Positions 44,725-52,829 of a DNA stretch of 64,000 bases are shown here, one piece after another. Positions within the stretch are counted from its first letter, which is position 1, and each line of letters starts with the position of its first letter. The notes beneath the pieces were generated by a model. The model saw nothing but the letters and a program-made list of their open reading frames with translations. It was not told where the DNA came from and did not search any database. A program made the position numbers and the translations under genes. The stretch covers positions 1 to 64,000 of the forward strand of contig NZ_VITA01000018.1 in the NCBI RefSeq assembly GCF_007827695.1, written 5' to 3'. The stretch is from Sinorhizobium medicae (GTDB lineage Bacteria; Pseudomonadota; Alphaproteobacteria; Rhizobiales; Rhizobiaceae).

Positions 44725-45830
44725 CGCAGATCGAATTACGCAACATTGAGAAGCGCTTTGGCGCCGTCCAGGTCATCAAGAACCTCAATCTCGCCATCGC
44801 AGACAACGAGTTCATTGTTCTGCTTGGTCAGTCAGGCTGCGGCAAGACGACGACGCTGCGCGCGATCGCCGGGCTTGAAACGATTGATGAAGGCGACGTC
44901 CTCATCGATGGCCAGCCGGTGCAGCATATGAAAGCTTCGGCCCGCGACATCGCTTTCGTGTTCCAGTCGTTTTCGCTCTACCCGCACATGACGGTCTTCG
45001 AAAATATCGCCTTTCCGCTTCGAGCCACTCGCGGCAACCGTAGCGAGATCGAGCGCGAGGTTCAGGCGGTTGCCAAGACGCTGCAGATCACGCACCTGCT
45101 CTCCAAAAGACCCTCCGCTCTTTCAGGTGGCGACATGCAGCGCGTGGCGATCGGCCGGGCACTCGTCAGGCGCCCAAAAGCGATGCTCATGGATGAGCCT
45201 ATCGGCGCGCTCGACGCGAAGCTCCGTGAAGAGATGCGCGCCGAGATCAAGCGACTTCACATCAAACAGGGCTCGACGACAATCTACGTAACCCATGACC
45301 AGGTCGAGGCCATGTCGCTCGCTGATCGTATTGTCGTAATGCATGAGGGCGTGCTGCAGCAGGTCGGCACCCCTCATGAGGTCTACGCCCATCCATCCAA
45401 CATGTTCGTCGCTCAATTCGTCGGTAGTCCGGTCATGAACATGGCTGAGGTGACAGTTTCCGAGGCGGCGCAGCATGCCCAGGTCCTGCTGCGAGGTGCT
45501 CCAACCGCTTTCAATCTTCCATCCACTCTTACGGCCCAACTCGCTGCCGCTGGGGCCGAAAACGGCAATCTCACGCTCGGCATACGACCTGAAGGGGTCC
45601 TCGTCTCCCGGGAACCACGCGAGGGCTTCGTGACCGCCGAGGCCCATATCATTGAACCGCTCGGCTCGCATGACATCATAGACTTGCAGCTAGGCGATCA
45701 GATGCTGCGCGCACGGACAAAAAGTGGGTTCGTGCAGAGACCTGGTGTGGCTGTCTGGGCCAGGTTGAATCCGGCTCAGGCGCATTTCTTCAAGAGCTCT
45801 ACCGGCGCATCTTTCGGGATCAGGCTCTGA
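44721..45830 (+). CDS. ABC transporter ATP-binding protein (MalK-type, first)
   Basis: A 369-residue ATPase. Walker A GQSGCGKTT, signature LSGGDMQRVAIGRA, Walker B AMLMDEPIGALDAKLREEM, and a C-terminal TOBE-like regulatory domain (GIRPEGVL). The signature is SGGDMQR rather than the usual SGGQ-Q-R. It overlaps the small membrane protein gene and the next ATPase gene, giving a heterodimeric ATPase pair as in glycerol-type importers. Confidence 0.9.
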   Translation: MTQIELRNIEKRFGAVQVIKNLNLAIADNEFIVLLGQSGCGKTTTLRAIAGLETIDEGDVLIDGQPVQHMKASARDIAFVFQSFSLYPHMTVFENIAFPLRATRGNRSEIEREVQAVAKTLQITHLLSKRPSALSGGDMQRVAIGRALVRRPKAMLMDEPIGALDAKLREEMRAEIKRLHIKQGSTTIYVTHDQVEAMSLADRIVVMHEGVLQQVGTPHEVYAHPSNMFVAQFVGSPVMNMAEVTVSEAAQHAQVLLRGAPTAFNLPSTLTAQLAAAGAENGNLTLGIRPEGVLVSREPREGFVTAEAHIIEPLGSHDIIDLQLGDQMLRARTKSGFVQRPGVAVWARLNPAQAHFFKSSTGASFGIRL

Positions 45831-46906
45831 TGGCACATATCGAACTCAAGGGCATCAACAAGGCTTTCGGTACCCACACCGCCCTTAAGGATCTCAGTTT
45901 CGAGATAGCCGACGGCGAGTTTTTTGTGCTGCTGGGCGAAACGGGCGCAGGCAAGACGACGACCCTCAGGCTGATTGCCGGCCTTGAAAAGCCAACGGGC
46001 GGGCAGATCTTTATCGACGGTGAGGATGTCGCCGACTGGGGCGCGGCAGAGCGCGACGTTGCGCTCGTCCTGCAGCAATATTCCCTTTATCCGCGCTACA
46101 CGGTTCGCGAGAACCTCGAATTCCCGCTCAAGGCTCGCATCCGGCGTGTTGAGCCAGCCGAGATCAAAGAGCGGGTCGCCCGGGTGGCGAGGACACTCCG
46201 CATCGAGCATCTGCTTGACCGCAAAACGGACCGCCTATCTGGTGGCGAGATGCAGCGCGTTTCAATCGGCCGGGCCATCGTACGCAAGCCCCGCGTCTTT
46301 CTGATGGACGAGCCTCTTTCCGCTCTCGATGCCAAACTGCGGGAGGCGCTGCGAACGGAGCTCAAGAATCTCCAGATGAATCTCGGGGCGACCTTCCTCT
46401 TCGTGACCCACGACCAGATCGAAGCCATGTCGATGGGCGACAAGATCGGCGTCCTCAACAACGGCCAACTCGTTCAATCTGGCACACCGCACGAGATCTA
46501 TCGCAATCCGGTCAACACTTTCGTTGCACGCGCCGTAGGCTCGCCGCCGATGAACCTGTTCTCAGGAAAACTTTCGGGATGCGAGGCGATCGCAGACGAA
46601 GGCTATCGCTTACCATTCGGGGCGGCGTTCGGCCCGTCGGCTGAGGGTCAGCGCCTCACCTTCGGGATCCGTCCTGAAGATCTCTTCCTTGAAAGCGGCG
46701 CACCCGCCGAAGCGCGCGTCCACGGCGTCGAAAACCACGGCGTCGAGAAGATCGTTACGCTTCGCACAGGCAATCACTTCTTGCAGGCGACGGTTCCGGC
46801 TCAGATGGACCTTGCGATCGAGGAGGCTGTTCGCTTCTCCTGGAACCCTGATAAAGTCGTACTCTTTGACGGCGGAAGCGGGAAGAGCCTGCGCCACGTT
46901 GGCTAA
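45830..46906 (+). CDS. ABC transporter ATP-binding protein (MalK-type, second)
   Basis: A 358-residue ATPase. Walker A GETGAGKTT, signature LSGGEMQRVSIGRA, Walker B VFLMDEPLSALDAKLREAL, and a TOBE-like C-terminal domain (GIRPEDLFLE). The start shares one base with the first ATPase stop (TGATG). Two distinct ATPases with two permeases make this importer asymmetric. It ends the six-gene operon; a CGGCCG-acaa-CGGCCG hairpin follows at 46911-46926. Confidence 0.9.
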   Translation: MAHIELKGINKAFGTHTALKDLSFEIADGEFFVLLGETGAGKTTTLRLIAGLEKPTGGQIFIDGEDVADWGAAERDVALVLQQYSLYPRYTVRENLEFPLKARIRRVEPAEIKERVARVARTLRIEHLLDRKTDRLSGGEMQRVSIGRAIVRKPRVFLMDEPLSALDAKLREALRTELKNLQMNLGATFLFVTHDQIEAMSMGDKIGVLNNGQLVQSGTPHEIYRNPVNTFVARAVGSPPMNLFSGKLSGCEAIADEGYRLPFGAAFGPSAEGQRLTFGIRPEDLFLESGAPAEARVHGVENHGVEKIVTLRTGNHFLQATVPAQMDLAIEEAVRFSWNPDKVVLFDGGSGKSLRHVG

Positions 46907-46910
46907 GACG

Positions 46911-46926
46911 CGGCCGACAACGGCCG
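46911..46926 (+). terminator. Short hairpin after the ABC operon
   Basis: CGGCCG, acaa loop, CGGCCG, five bases past the last stop codon of the operon. There is no T-run; possible weak terminator. Confidence 0.35.
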
Positions 46927-47050
46927 AGCTGGCGGTCTGACGATTGCGACCAGCCACCCTGTCGCCTCCCTAGGATCAGCATTATACCGGCCCCACAACG
47001 ATGCGCGGTTCCGCAAAAGGAGACCGGGAGTAGGATGGGATCGCTATGCC

Positions 47051-48025
47051 TTACGCCGGGAACCTTCGCCTATAGTGTTGAATAACCTCAGGGTTGCGCA
47101 GATTAGTGGGCAACCCGCCTTCCAAGACGCGGATGGCTTCCGCCGCAGCTTCCGTCCCCATCCGCATCATGCTCTCCTCGGTAATGCCGGCGAGATGAGG
47201 CGTCACGATCACATTGTTGAGCCTGAAGTAAGGATGCTCGAGCGGCAGGGGCTGGGTGGAGAACACGTCGAGCGCCGCGCCCCCGATACGGCCCCCCTCT
47301 AGCGCCTGGATCAACGCTGCATCGTCCACTACGGGGCCGCGCGACACATTGACGAGGATCGTACCTGGCTTCATGCGCGCTATCCGATCGCGGCTTACAA
47401 GCCCGGTCGTCTCGGGTGTAAGCGGACAGCAGAGAACGACGATGTCCGCAGTCGAAACCAAGTCGTCGACCGAAACAAATCGTACACCATGGGGGAGGCT
47501 TGCCGGCGCGCGACTGTTGGCCACAATCTCCAGCCCAAACCCGTATTTTGCTATGCGGAAGACCGCCTTTCCCACACTACCCATGCCGACAATGCCCATA
47601 GTGCGGCCGGCGAGATCGAGCGCTCGGTCGCTGTGGGCTCGCCCAGCGCTCCACCCGATGTCTCTGAGATCCCGGTCCATCGGACGGAATTGACGCAGCA
47701 GCGCAAGCGAAACCATGAGGACGTGCTCCGCAACAGTCAGTGCATTCGCGCCCGGCACGTTGGCGATCAACACACCCGCCGCCGTGGCCGTATCATAAGG
47801 GATCATGTCGATCCCCGCGCCGTGCCTGATGACCGCACGCAGCATCGATGCGAGCTGGAAAAACGCCGGTGGGATCCGCGCGCGCACGATGACAATCTCC
47901 GCACCCGCGCCTTCCCGAAGCAGCGTCTCGGGATCGGGAGCGGACGCGATGCGCAAATCACCCGCGGCTTTCAGCAAAGCCTCGGCCTGGGGGTGCAGCG
48001 GATGGGTGGAGAAAATGACACTCAT
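47051..48025 (-). CDS. D-2-hydroxyacid dehydrogenase (NAD-dependent)
   Basis: A 324-residue protein from the ATG at 48025, preceded by gaggaagcc. The Rossmann motif GIVGMGSVGKAVFRIAKYGFG is central, catalytic Arg in VNVSRGPVVDD, Glu in EHPYFRL and His in VIVTPHLAGITEE. Family members reduce or oxidise glycerate, hydroxypyruvate or phosphoglycerate-like acids. Between the importer and the GntR/enolase genes, it fits a late step, such as reduction of a 2-keto acid made by the nearby dehydratase. Confidence 0.88.
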   Translation of the reverse strand: MSVIFSTHPLHPQAEALLKAAGDLRIASAPDPETLLREGAGAEIVIVRARIPPAFFQLASMLRAVIRHGAGIDMIPYDTATAAGVLIANVPGANALTVAEHVLMVSLALLRQFRPMDRDLRDIGWSAGRAHSDRALDLAGRTMGIVGMGSVGKAVFRIAKYGFGLEIVANSRAPASLPHGVRFVSVDDLVSTADIVVLCCPLTPETTGLVSRDRIARMKPGTILVNVSRGPVVDDAALIQALEGGRIGGAALDVFSTQPLPLEHPYFRLNNVIVTPHLAGITEESMMRMGTEAAAEAIRVLEGGLPTNLRNPEVIQHYRRRFPA

Positions 48026-48047
48026 CGGCTTCCTCTCACTCCACGGC

Positions 48048-48740
48048 CTATTCCACAACTGTCGCTGGCCCGCCGATCAGGCCCTTCCAGTAGCTTTCTG
48101 CGCCTTGAAGATGCGCGTTCATCAATGCCTGGGCGAGATTTCCGTCGCGTGCTAGCAGCGCCTCGTAAATGCGAATATGCTCGTCGTGCGAGCGACGGCT
48201 GCGGTCGAGATCCGCGAAGTAGATTGGGAGCCGCTTTTCGCCCATCGTGTAGTAAACGCTGCAGACACGGTGAAACACGCTATTTTTCGTCGCCCGGACG
48301 ATTTCCAGATGAAAGTCCCTGTCCTCGCGCGCGAGGCCCTCGCCTGCTGCGATCTTCCGCTCGGATGCGGCAAGAATTTCGCGCAGGCGCTCGTAATTTT
48401 CCTCCGTCGCCCGCGCGCTGGCGAGTTCCGCCGCCTTGATCTCGTGGATCTTGCGCAGTTCCACCGTCTCGTAGATCACAATCGGATCGAGGGGCACGCC
48501 TGCCCGCGCGAACAGTGCTATTGCCTCGACGCTCGCTTCAGTCGTCGTCAGATAGATGCCCGACTTCGCTCGGCGCTCCACGATACGCATGGCCTCAAGG
48601 ATTGCCAAGGCTTCCCGGACCTGCCCGCGGCTAACGGTGAAATGCTCGGCCAGTTCCCGCTCCGAGGGCGTTCGGCCGTTGCCGCTCGAACTCGAAAAAA
48701 GGTGGGCCGCTAGGTCCGATAGGAGGTTGCTTTCTTTCAT
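48048..48740 (-). CDS. GntR-family (FadR subgroup) regulator
   Basis: A protein of about 230 residues. HTH: TPSERELAEHFTVSRGQVREALAILEAMRIVERR. FCD domain with EDRDFHLEIVRATKNSVFHRV and a late ARDGNLAQALMNAHLQG. The ATG at 48740 overlaps the end of the enolase-superfamily gene upstream on the same strand. It is the only GntR regulator of this island and so the best candidate to bind the AAACTGGTT-type sites at 40889 and 50931. Confidence 0.86.
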   Translation of the reverse strand: MKESNLLSDLAAHLFSSSSGNGRTPSERELAEHFTVSRGQVREALAILEAMRIVERRAKSGIYLTTTEASVEAIALFARAGVPLDPIVIYETVELRKIHEIKAAELASARATEENYERLREILAASERKIAAGEGLAREDRDFHLEIVRATKNSVFHRVCSVYYTMGEKRLPIYFADLDRSRRSHDEHIRIYEALLARDGNLAQALMNAHLQGAESYWKGLIGGPATVVE

Positions 48741-48742
48741 CG

Positions 48743-49912
48743 TCACAGTCTTTGCGCGTGGTTCTCTAGGACGCGCTCGTTGATCGTAAACCCCAGACCG
48801 GGTCTATCGGGGATCTCTATCATACCGTCCTTTACGGCCACAGTGTCTTCGACGAGGTCGTGGATCATCGGGTTTGCACCGAGGGAGTATTCGACGACGA
48901 AGCTTGCCGGAGAAGCCGCACAGATCTGCAGTCCGGAGAAGAAACACGGAGCACCGGCCCACAGATGCGGAGCGAAACGGAGGTTGAAGGCACTGGCGAT
49001 CGCACCAATGCGCATCGCTTCCGTTATCCCGCCACAGAATGCCGGGTCGGGCTGGAATATATCGACCGCGCGCAGCACAGCAAGGTCTCGGAAGGCGAAA
49101 CGGGTCGCCTCGCTCTCTCCGGCCGCGATCGGCACGTTGCCGGCGGCACGCACCTCCGCCATGCCGTACTTGTCGTCCGCGATCACCGGCTCCTCGAACC
49201 AGGCGAGATCGAAGTCTTGGACGAGTTGGATGAACCGCTTAGCGTCAGCAACCGTGTAGGTGCCATGCGCATCGACCATGAGATCCACCGAAGGCCCCAG
49301 CGCCTTCCGCGCGGCACGCACGCGGGCTGCCGAGACATGCGGCCCGGCATCCATCGCACCGACCCGCATCTTGACCGACTTGAAGCCGCCACTGGCAATG
49401 TAGGATCGCAGTTGGTCGCCGATCTTCTCAGCTGTTTCCCATCCACCGGAAGCATAGGCAGGCAACCGATCCGCCTTACGTCCGCCAAGAAGCTTCCAAA
49501 CCGGCACGCCCAGCGACTTGCCGAGAATGTCCCACAGGGCAATGTCGACCGCACTGATCGCGGCGACAGAGAGGCCACGCCGTGCAAGTTCTGGCATCGC
49601 ATGCCCCGACGCCGCCGCCGTTTCGTGGCGCGTGCCGTTATAAAGCGTCTCCCAGATTGTGGAGATATCAGCGGGGTCGCGACCGATGAGCTGTCGCCCC
49701 ACCTCATGGTTGAGCATGTGTACGAGTGTGCCGTAAGTACCCGCGCTGCCCGCGGCGTTCTTGCCCTCGCCCCATCCAACTATGCCGTCATTCGTCTCGA
49801 TTCGCAGGATCGCCGCGTCGAAGGTCGTCAGGCGACCGAAATCGCTGCGATGCTGCCGACTTGCTTCGATGGGTATGCGAACCCACCAGGCCTGGACAGT
49901 CTTAATACGCAT
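48743..49912 (-). CDS. Enolase-superfamily (mandelate racemase group) protein
   Basis: A 389-residue enzyme from the ATG at 49912. Catalytic residues: K-x-R in GGFKSVKMRVG, Asp and His in MVDAHGTYT, Glu in WFEEPVI, Glu in AGESEATRF, Asp in FQPDPAF and His in FAPHLWAG. Racemase/dehydratase chemistry on a sugar acid is expected; the substrate is not. It lies between GntR and a sugar-epimerase gene, with 57 bp to the latter. Confidence 0.85.
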   Translation of the reverse strand: MRIKTVQAWWVRIPIEASRQHRSDFGRLTTFDAAILRIETNDGIVGWGEGKNAAGSAGTYGTLVHMLNHEVGRQLIGRDPADISTIWETLYNGTRHETAAASGHAMPELARRGLSVAAISAVDIALWDILGKSLGVPVWKLLGGRKADRLPAYASGGWETAEKIGDQLRSYIASGGFKSVKMRVGAMDAGPHVSAARVRAARKALGPSVDLMVDAHGTYTVADAKRFIQLVQDFDLAWFEEPVIADDKYGMAEVRAAGNVPIAAGESEATRFAFRDLAVLRAVDIFQPDPAFCGGITEAMRIGAIASAFNLRFAPHLWAGAPCFFSGLQICAASPASFVVEYSLGANPMIHDLVEDTVAVKDGMIEIPDRPGLGFTINERVLENHAQRL

Positions 49913-49969
49913 TTTGCCTCCCTGAACCTCACAGCGCGAGGGCCGTGAGGGCATGCTCGCCCCCGGTCG

Positions 49970-50857
49970 TCACTTGATCAGCGGCAGTATGGTCTCTGCT
50001 GTGATCCGCATCTGGTCGTCGTAGAACTTCTCAGTGAGCAAGCTCGATCCATGATCCTGGATGAACTTTAGCTGCTCCGGCGGGATATCAACCGGAGTGC
50101 GCTCCACCATGTCGGGATATTTGGCGGCCGGCGTGCGATCTACCGGTGCCACGAACTCATTCGTGAGCGCACCATCGTATCCGATCTCTTTCAGAGTGGC
50201 GACGATCTTCGGCCAGTCAAGATGACCCAGACCTGCCGCAAAGCGGTTGTTATCTGCCACGTGGAAGTCCAAAAGTCGATTTCCGGCGAGTCTGATTGCA
50301 TCGTATATGTCCTCCTCCTCGATATTTAGGTGGAAGGCATCAAGGCAGACACCGCACTCGGGACTGACTGCGTCGGCGAGCGCAAGCGCTTGCGCAGCAC
50401 GATTGAAGAGGTATGTCTCGAAACGGTTGAGCGGCTCGACCGCCAGCCGGACGCCTTTTTTCTGCGCGTGGGCGAAGCATTCCTTCGTCGCATCAACAAC
50501 CCACGTCCACTCCTCCTCCTCGGTGGCATCCGGAATGAGCTTGCCGACAGTTGCCGGCACGAGGGTAACGATTTCGCCTTCGAGTTCACTCACCATTGTG
50601 ATGACACTCTTTACGTAATCCACCGACTTTGCGCGCTGACTCTCGTCCTTGGCTGCGAAATTGCGCTCGCCCAAGGTTAGTGTCACCGCGCCCCAACAAC
50701 GGATGCCGTGTTCCTTAAGCAGCGCGCGAGTGTCCTTGATGTCGTATTGGGCCGGCTCACCCGAAATTTCGATGCTCTCGTAGCCATATTTTTTAATGCG
50801 CTTCAGCGTCACGGCGAGTGGCTCTGCTCGCATCCAGTTGTGCGTCGAAAGGTGCAT
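49970..50857 (-). CDS. TIM-barrel sugar phosphate isomerase/epimerase-like (first)
   Basis: A 295-residue protein from the ATG at 50857. It starts MHLSTHNWMRAEPLAVTLKRIKKYGYESIEISG and has VRLAVEPLNRFETYLFNRAAQALALADAV with the metal Glu, CGVCLDAFHLNIEEED with Asp and His, and DFHVADNNRFAAGLGHLDW with the later ligands. This is the IolE/D-tagatose 3-epimerase fold with a Mn/Mg site. It is divergent from a second such gene across a 316-bp control region. Confidence 0.87.
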   Translation of the reverse strand: MHLSTHNWMRAEPLAVTLKRIKKYGYESIEISGEPAQYDIKDTRALLKEHGIRCWGAVTLTLGERNFAAKDESQRAKSVDYVKSVITMVSELEGEIVTLVPATVGKLIPDATEEEEWTWVVDATKECFAHAQKKGVRLAVEPLNRFETYLFNRAAQALALADAVSPECGVCLDAFHLNIEEEDIYDAIRLAGNRLLDFHVADNNRFAAGLGHLDWPKIVATLKEIGYDGALTNEFVAPVDRTPAAKYPDMVERTPVDIPPEQLKFIQDHGSSLLTEKFYDDQMRITAETILPLIK

Positions 50858-51173
50858 AATGTCCTCCGAGACTATCTTTATCCGCGGTACCCAGAGGGTG
50901 CGCGCGGCCCTCCTCAACTTGGGCGAAACGAAACTGGTTCGGCCAATTCTTGCTTTTCAGTTGGTTTTATCCTAAACGAGCCCGATCAGCAATGCGTCTG
51001 CTCATTCGATTTTTCCCGCGAAATTCAACGAATACGTTGCGTAAAAGAGCATCGCTGGGGGCTCATTTGGAATGAGTGACGTTGCTTGCTTGACCTTGAT
51101 CGTAGAATTGGTAATACCAGACGCGTGAGTGCAGGAGACTGGCCGCGTTTGCGAGAACCTGGAGGGCGCACCC
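50858..51173. promoter_or_regulatory. Divergent control region between two epimerase genes
   Basis: 316 bp without a gene. The sequence AAACTGGTTCGGCCAATTC at 50931-50949 matches the operator-like site at 40889. A ggagggc ribosome-binding site for the plus-strand gene lies near 51161-51167. Confidence 0.55.
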
Positions 51174-52025
51174 ATGAAGATCGGTATGTGCATGTTTCTC
51201 TGGACCACAAGCGTTGGCCGAAAACATGAGAAACTACTGCGGGACATTCATGCGACCGGCTTCGATGGGGTAGAGATTCCGATCTTCGAGGGCAGCCCGG
51301 ATGACTACCGCCGACTTGGCGGGCTGCTCGATGACATAGGCCTGGAGCGCACGGCGGTTTCAGCCATGCCCGACCCTTCCATGAACCTGATTTCGCCTGA
51401 TCCTGAGACACGTAATCGCGGCATCACCTACACGCAATGGGCTATCGACTGCACCGCGGCTCTCGGTGCGGACAGGCTGAGCGGCCCTCTGCATTCTACT
51501 CTTGGGCACTTTTCCGGCGCCGGGCCGACGGCCGCGGAACTAAGGTGGTCCATTTCCTCGCAGCGGACGATCGGCGAACATGCTGCCAAGCGCGGCGTCA
51601 CAGTTGCGCTTGAAGCGCTGAACCGCTTCGAATGTTACCTCTTGAACACAATGGATGACCTTGCCGCCCATCTCGATGAGATTGGCCATCCGAATATTCG
51701 TGCGATGTACGATACGTTCCACAGCAATATCGAAGAAGCCGACCCTATCGGAGCTTTCACCCGTAACAAGGATTGCATCGTACACGTCCACATTTCGGAG
51801 AACGACCGCGGCGTCCCGGGGCGCGGGAACATTCCATGGACCGAGACCTTCAAGGCAATTCGCGCGAGCGGCTATGACGGCTGGCTTACAATCGAGGCCT
51901 TTGGTCGCGCGTTAAAGGATCTTGCGGCAGCAACGAAGGTCTGGCGCGATTTCTCCGAGACGCCCGAAGCGGTCTATCGCGAAGGATACCGTCACATCCG
52001 GACCGGATGGCAGGCAGCAGTTTGA
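51174..52025 (+). CDS. TIM-barrel sugar epimerase, D-tagatose/psicose 3-epimerase-like (second)
   Basis: A 283-residue protein from the ATG at 51174. It starts MKIGMCMFLWTTSVGRKHEKLLRDIHATGFDGVEIP. Metal site: Glu in VTVALEALNRFECYL, Asp and His in RAMYDTFHSNIEEAD, His in VHVHISENDRGVPGRGNIPW, and Glu in WLTIEAFG. This closely follows the ketose 3-epimerase pattern. With the other epimerase, the enolase-superfamily enzyme, the hydroxyacid dehydrogenase and the importer, it makes a complete uptake-and-conversion set for a rare sugar or polyol. Confidence 0.87.
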   Translation: MKIGMCMFLWTTSVGRKHEKLLRDIHATGFDGVEIPIFEGSPDDYRRLGGLLDDIGLERTAVSAMPDPSMNLISPDPETRNRGITYTQWAIDCTAALGADRLSGPLHSTLGHFSGAGPTAAELRWSISSQRTIGEHAAKRGVTVALEALNRFECYLLNTMDDLAAHLDEIGHPNIRAMYDTFHSNIEEADPIGAFTRNKDCIVHVHISENDRGVPGRGNIPWTETFKAIRASGYDGWLTIEAFGRALKDLAAATKVWRDFSETPEAVYREGYRHIRTGWQAAV

Positions 52026-52171
52026 GGGATCCGGTTATGCGAGTTGCAAGGCACACTTAGAACGTTTGGCGCTCTACCCTCCGGCTTCCCAATCGGCCGT
52101 ACGGAACGAGTTTGTCGAACGTGGGCATAGGGTGCCTGATTGCCCGTGCATCGTTAGTGTTTCCGCTCAGG

Positions 52172-52819
52172 TCAGGCCGCACGCGCAGGGCCGGCGGGAA
52201 AGATCCCGGACATGACCGTAAACCCTTTGATTCGCTTGACGCGATCGCACCAGCGGCGAATTGCCGGGTAATCCTGCCTGGAGACCCCACCCTCTTCGGA
52301 CAGCATGACGTAGGGGAAGCACGCGATGTCGGCGACTGTCGGATGTTGCCCCGAGCAGATCCAATCACGCCGTTCCTGCTCGCCGAACCAGAGGTGTTCG
52401 TCGAGGATGCGAAACAGCCTGTGCGCCCCGGCTCGAGCCGACTCGACGTCAAGATCGTAGAATAGGCCGTCATGGAGACGTGCGGCCGAAGCCGTGCCGG
52501 TGATACCGTCGGCAAAGGCGAGCCATTGGCTGATCTCGCCGAGAAGCGCCGGATCGCTGCGCGGGTACCAGGTGCCGGAAGGATCATATTTGGAGGCGAG
52601 ATAGACGAGGATCGCCTGCGCGTCGCGCAGCACCAGTCCGTCATCCTCGATCACCGGCAGTTGTCCGAGCGGATTGAGTCTCAGGAACCAATCCGACTTG
52701 TGTTCGCGGCCGGGGTAGAAATCGACCGGTACCGTATTGTACTCGATGCCGAGCATGCTCATCAGAAGTCTGAGCTTGTAGCAATTGCCCGAGAGTTCGT
52801 AATCGTAGAGGGTGATCAT
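52172..52819 (-). CDS. Glutathione S-transferase-fold protein, NdmE-like
   Basis: A 215-residue GST-fold protein. The N-terminal thioredoxin-like part is MITLYDYELSGNCYKLRLLMSMLGIEY, with a later PVIEDDGLVLRDAQAILVYLASKY (cis-Pro and Asp binding glutathione); the C-terminal part is all-helical. It is the last gene of a three-gene unit, 10 bases after the Rieske-reductase gene. In Pseudomonas putida CBB5 the gene at this place, ndmE, encodes a GST-like protein needed structurally for the N7-demethylase complex. Homology of position is clear; the same role is inferred. Confidence 0.85.
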   Translation of the reverse strand: MITLYDYELSGNCYKLRLLMSMLGIEYNTVPVDFYPGREHKSDWFLRLNPLGQLPVIEDDGLVLRDAQAILVYLASKYDPSGTWYPRSDPALLGEISQWLAFADGITGTASAARLHDGLFYDLDVESARAGAHRLFRILDEHLWFGEQERRDWICSGQHPTVADIACFPYVMLSEEGGVSRQDYPAIRRWCDRVKRIKGFTVMSGIFPAGPARAA

Positions 52820-52829
52820 CGGGCAGCTC

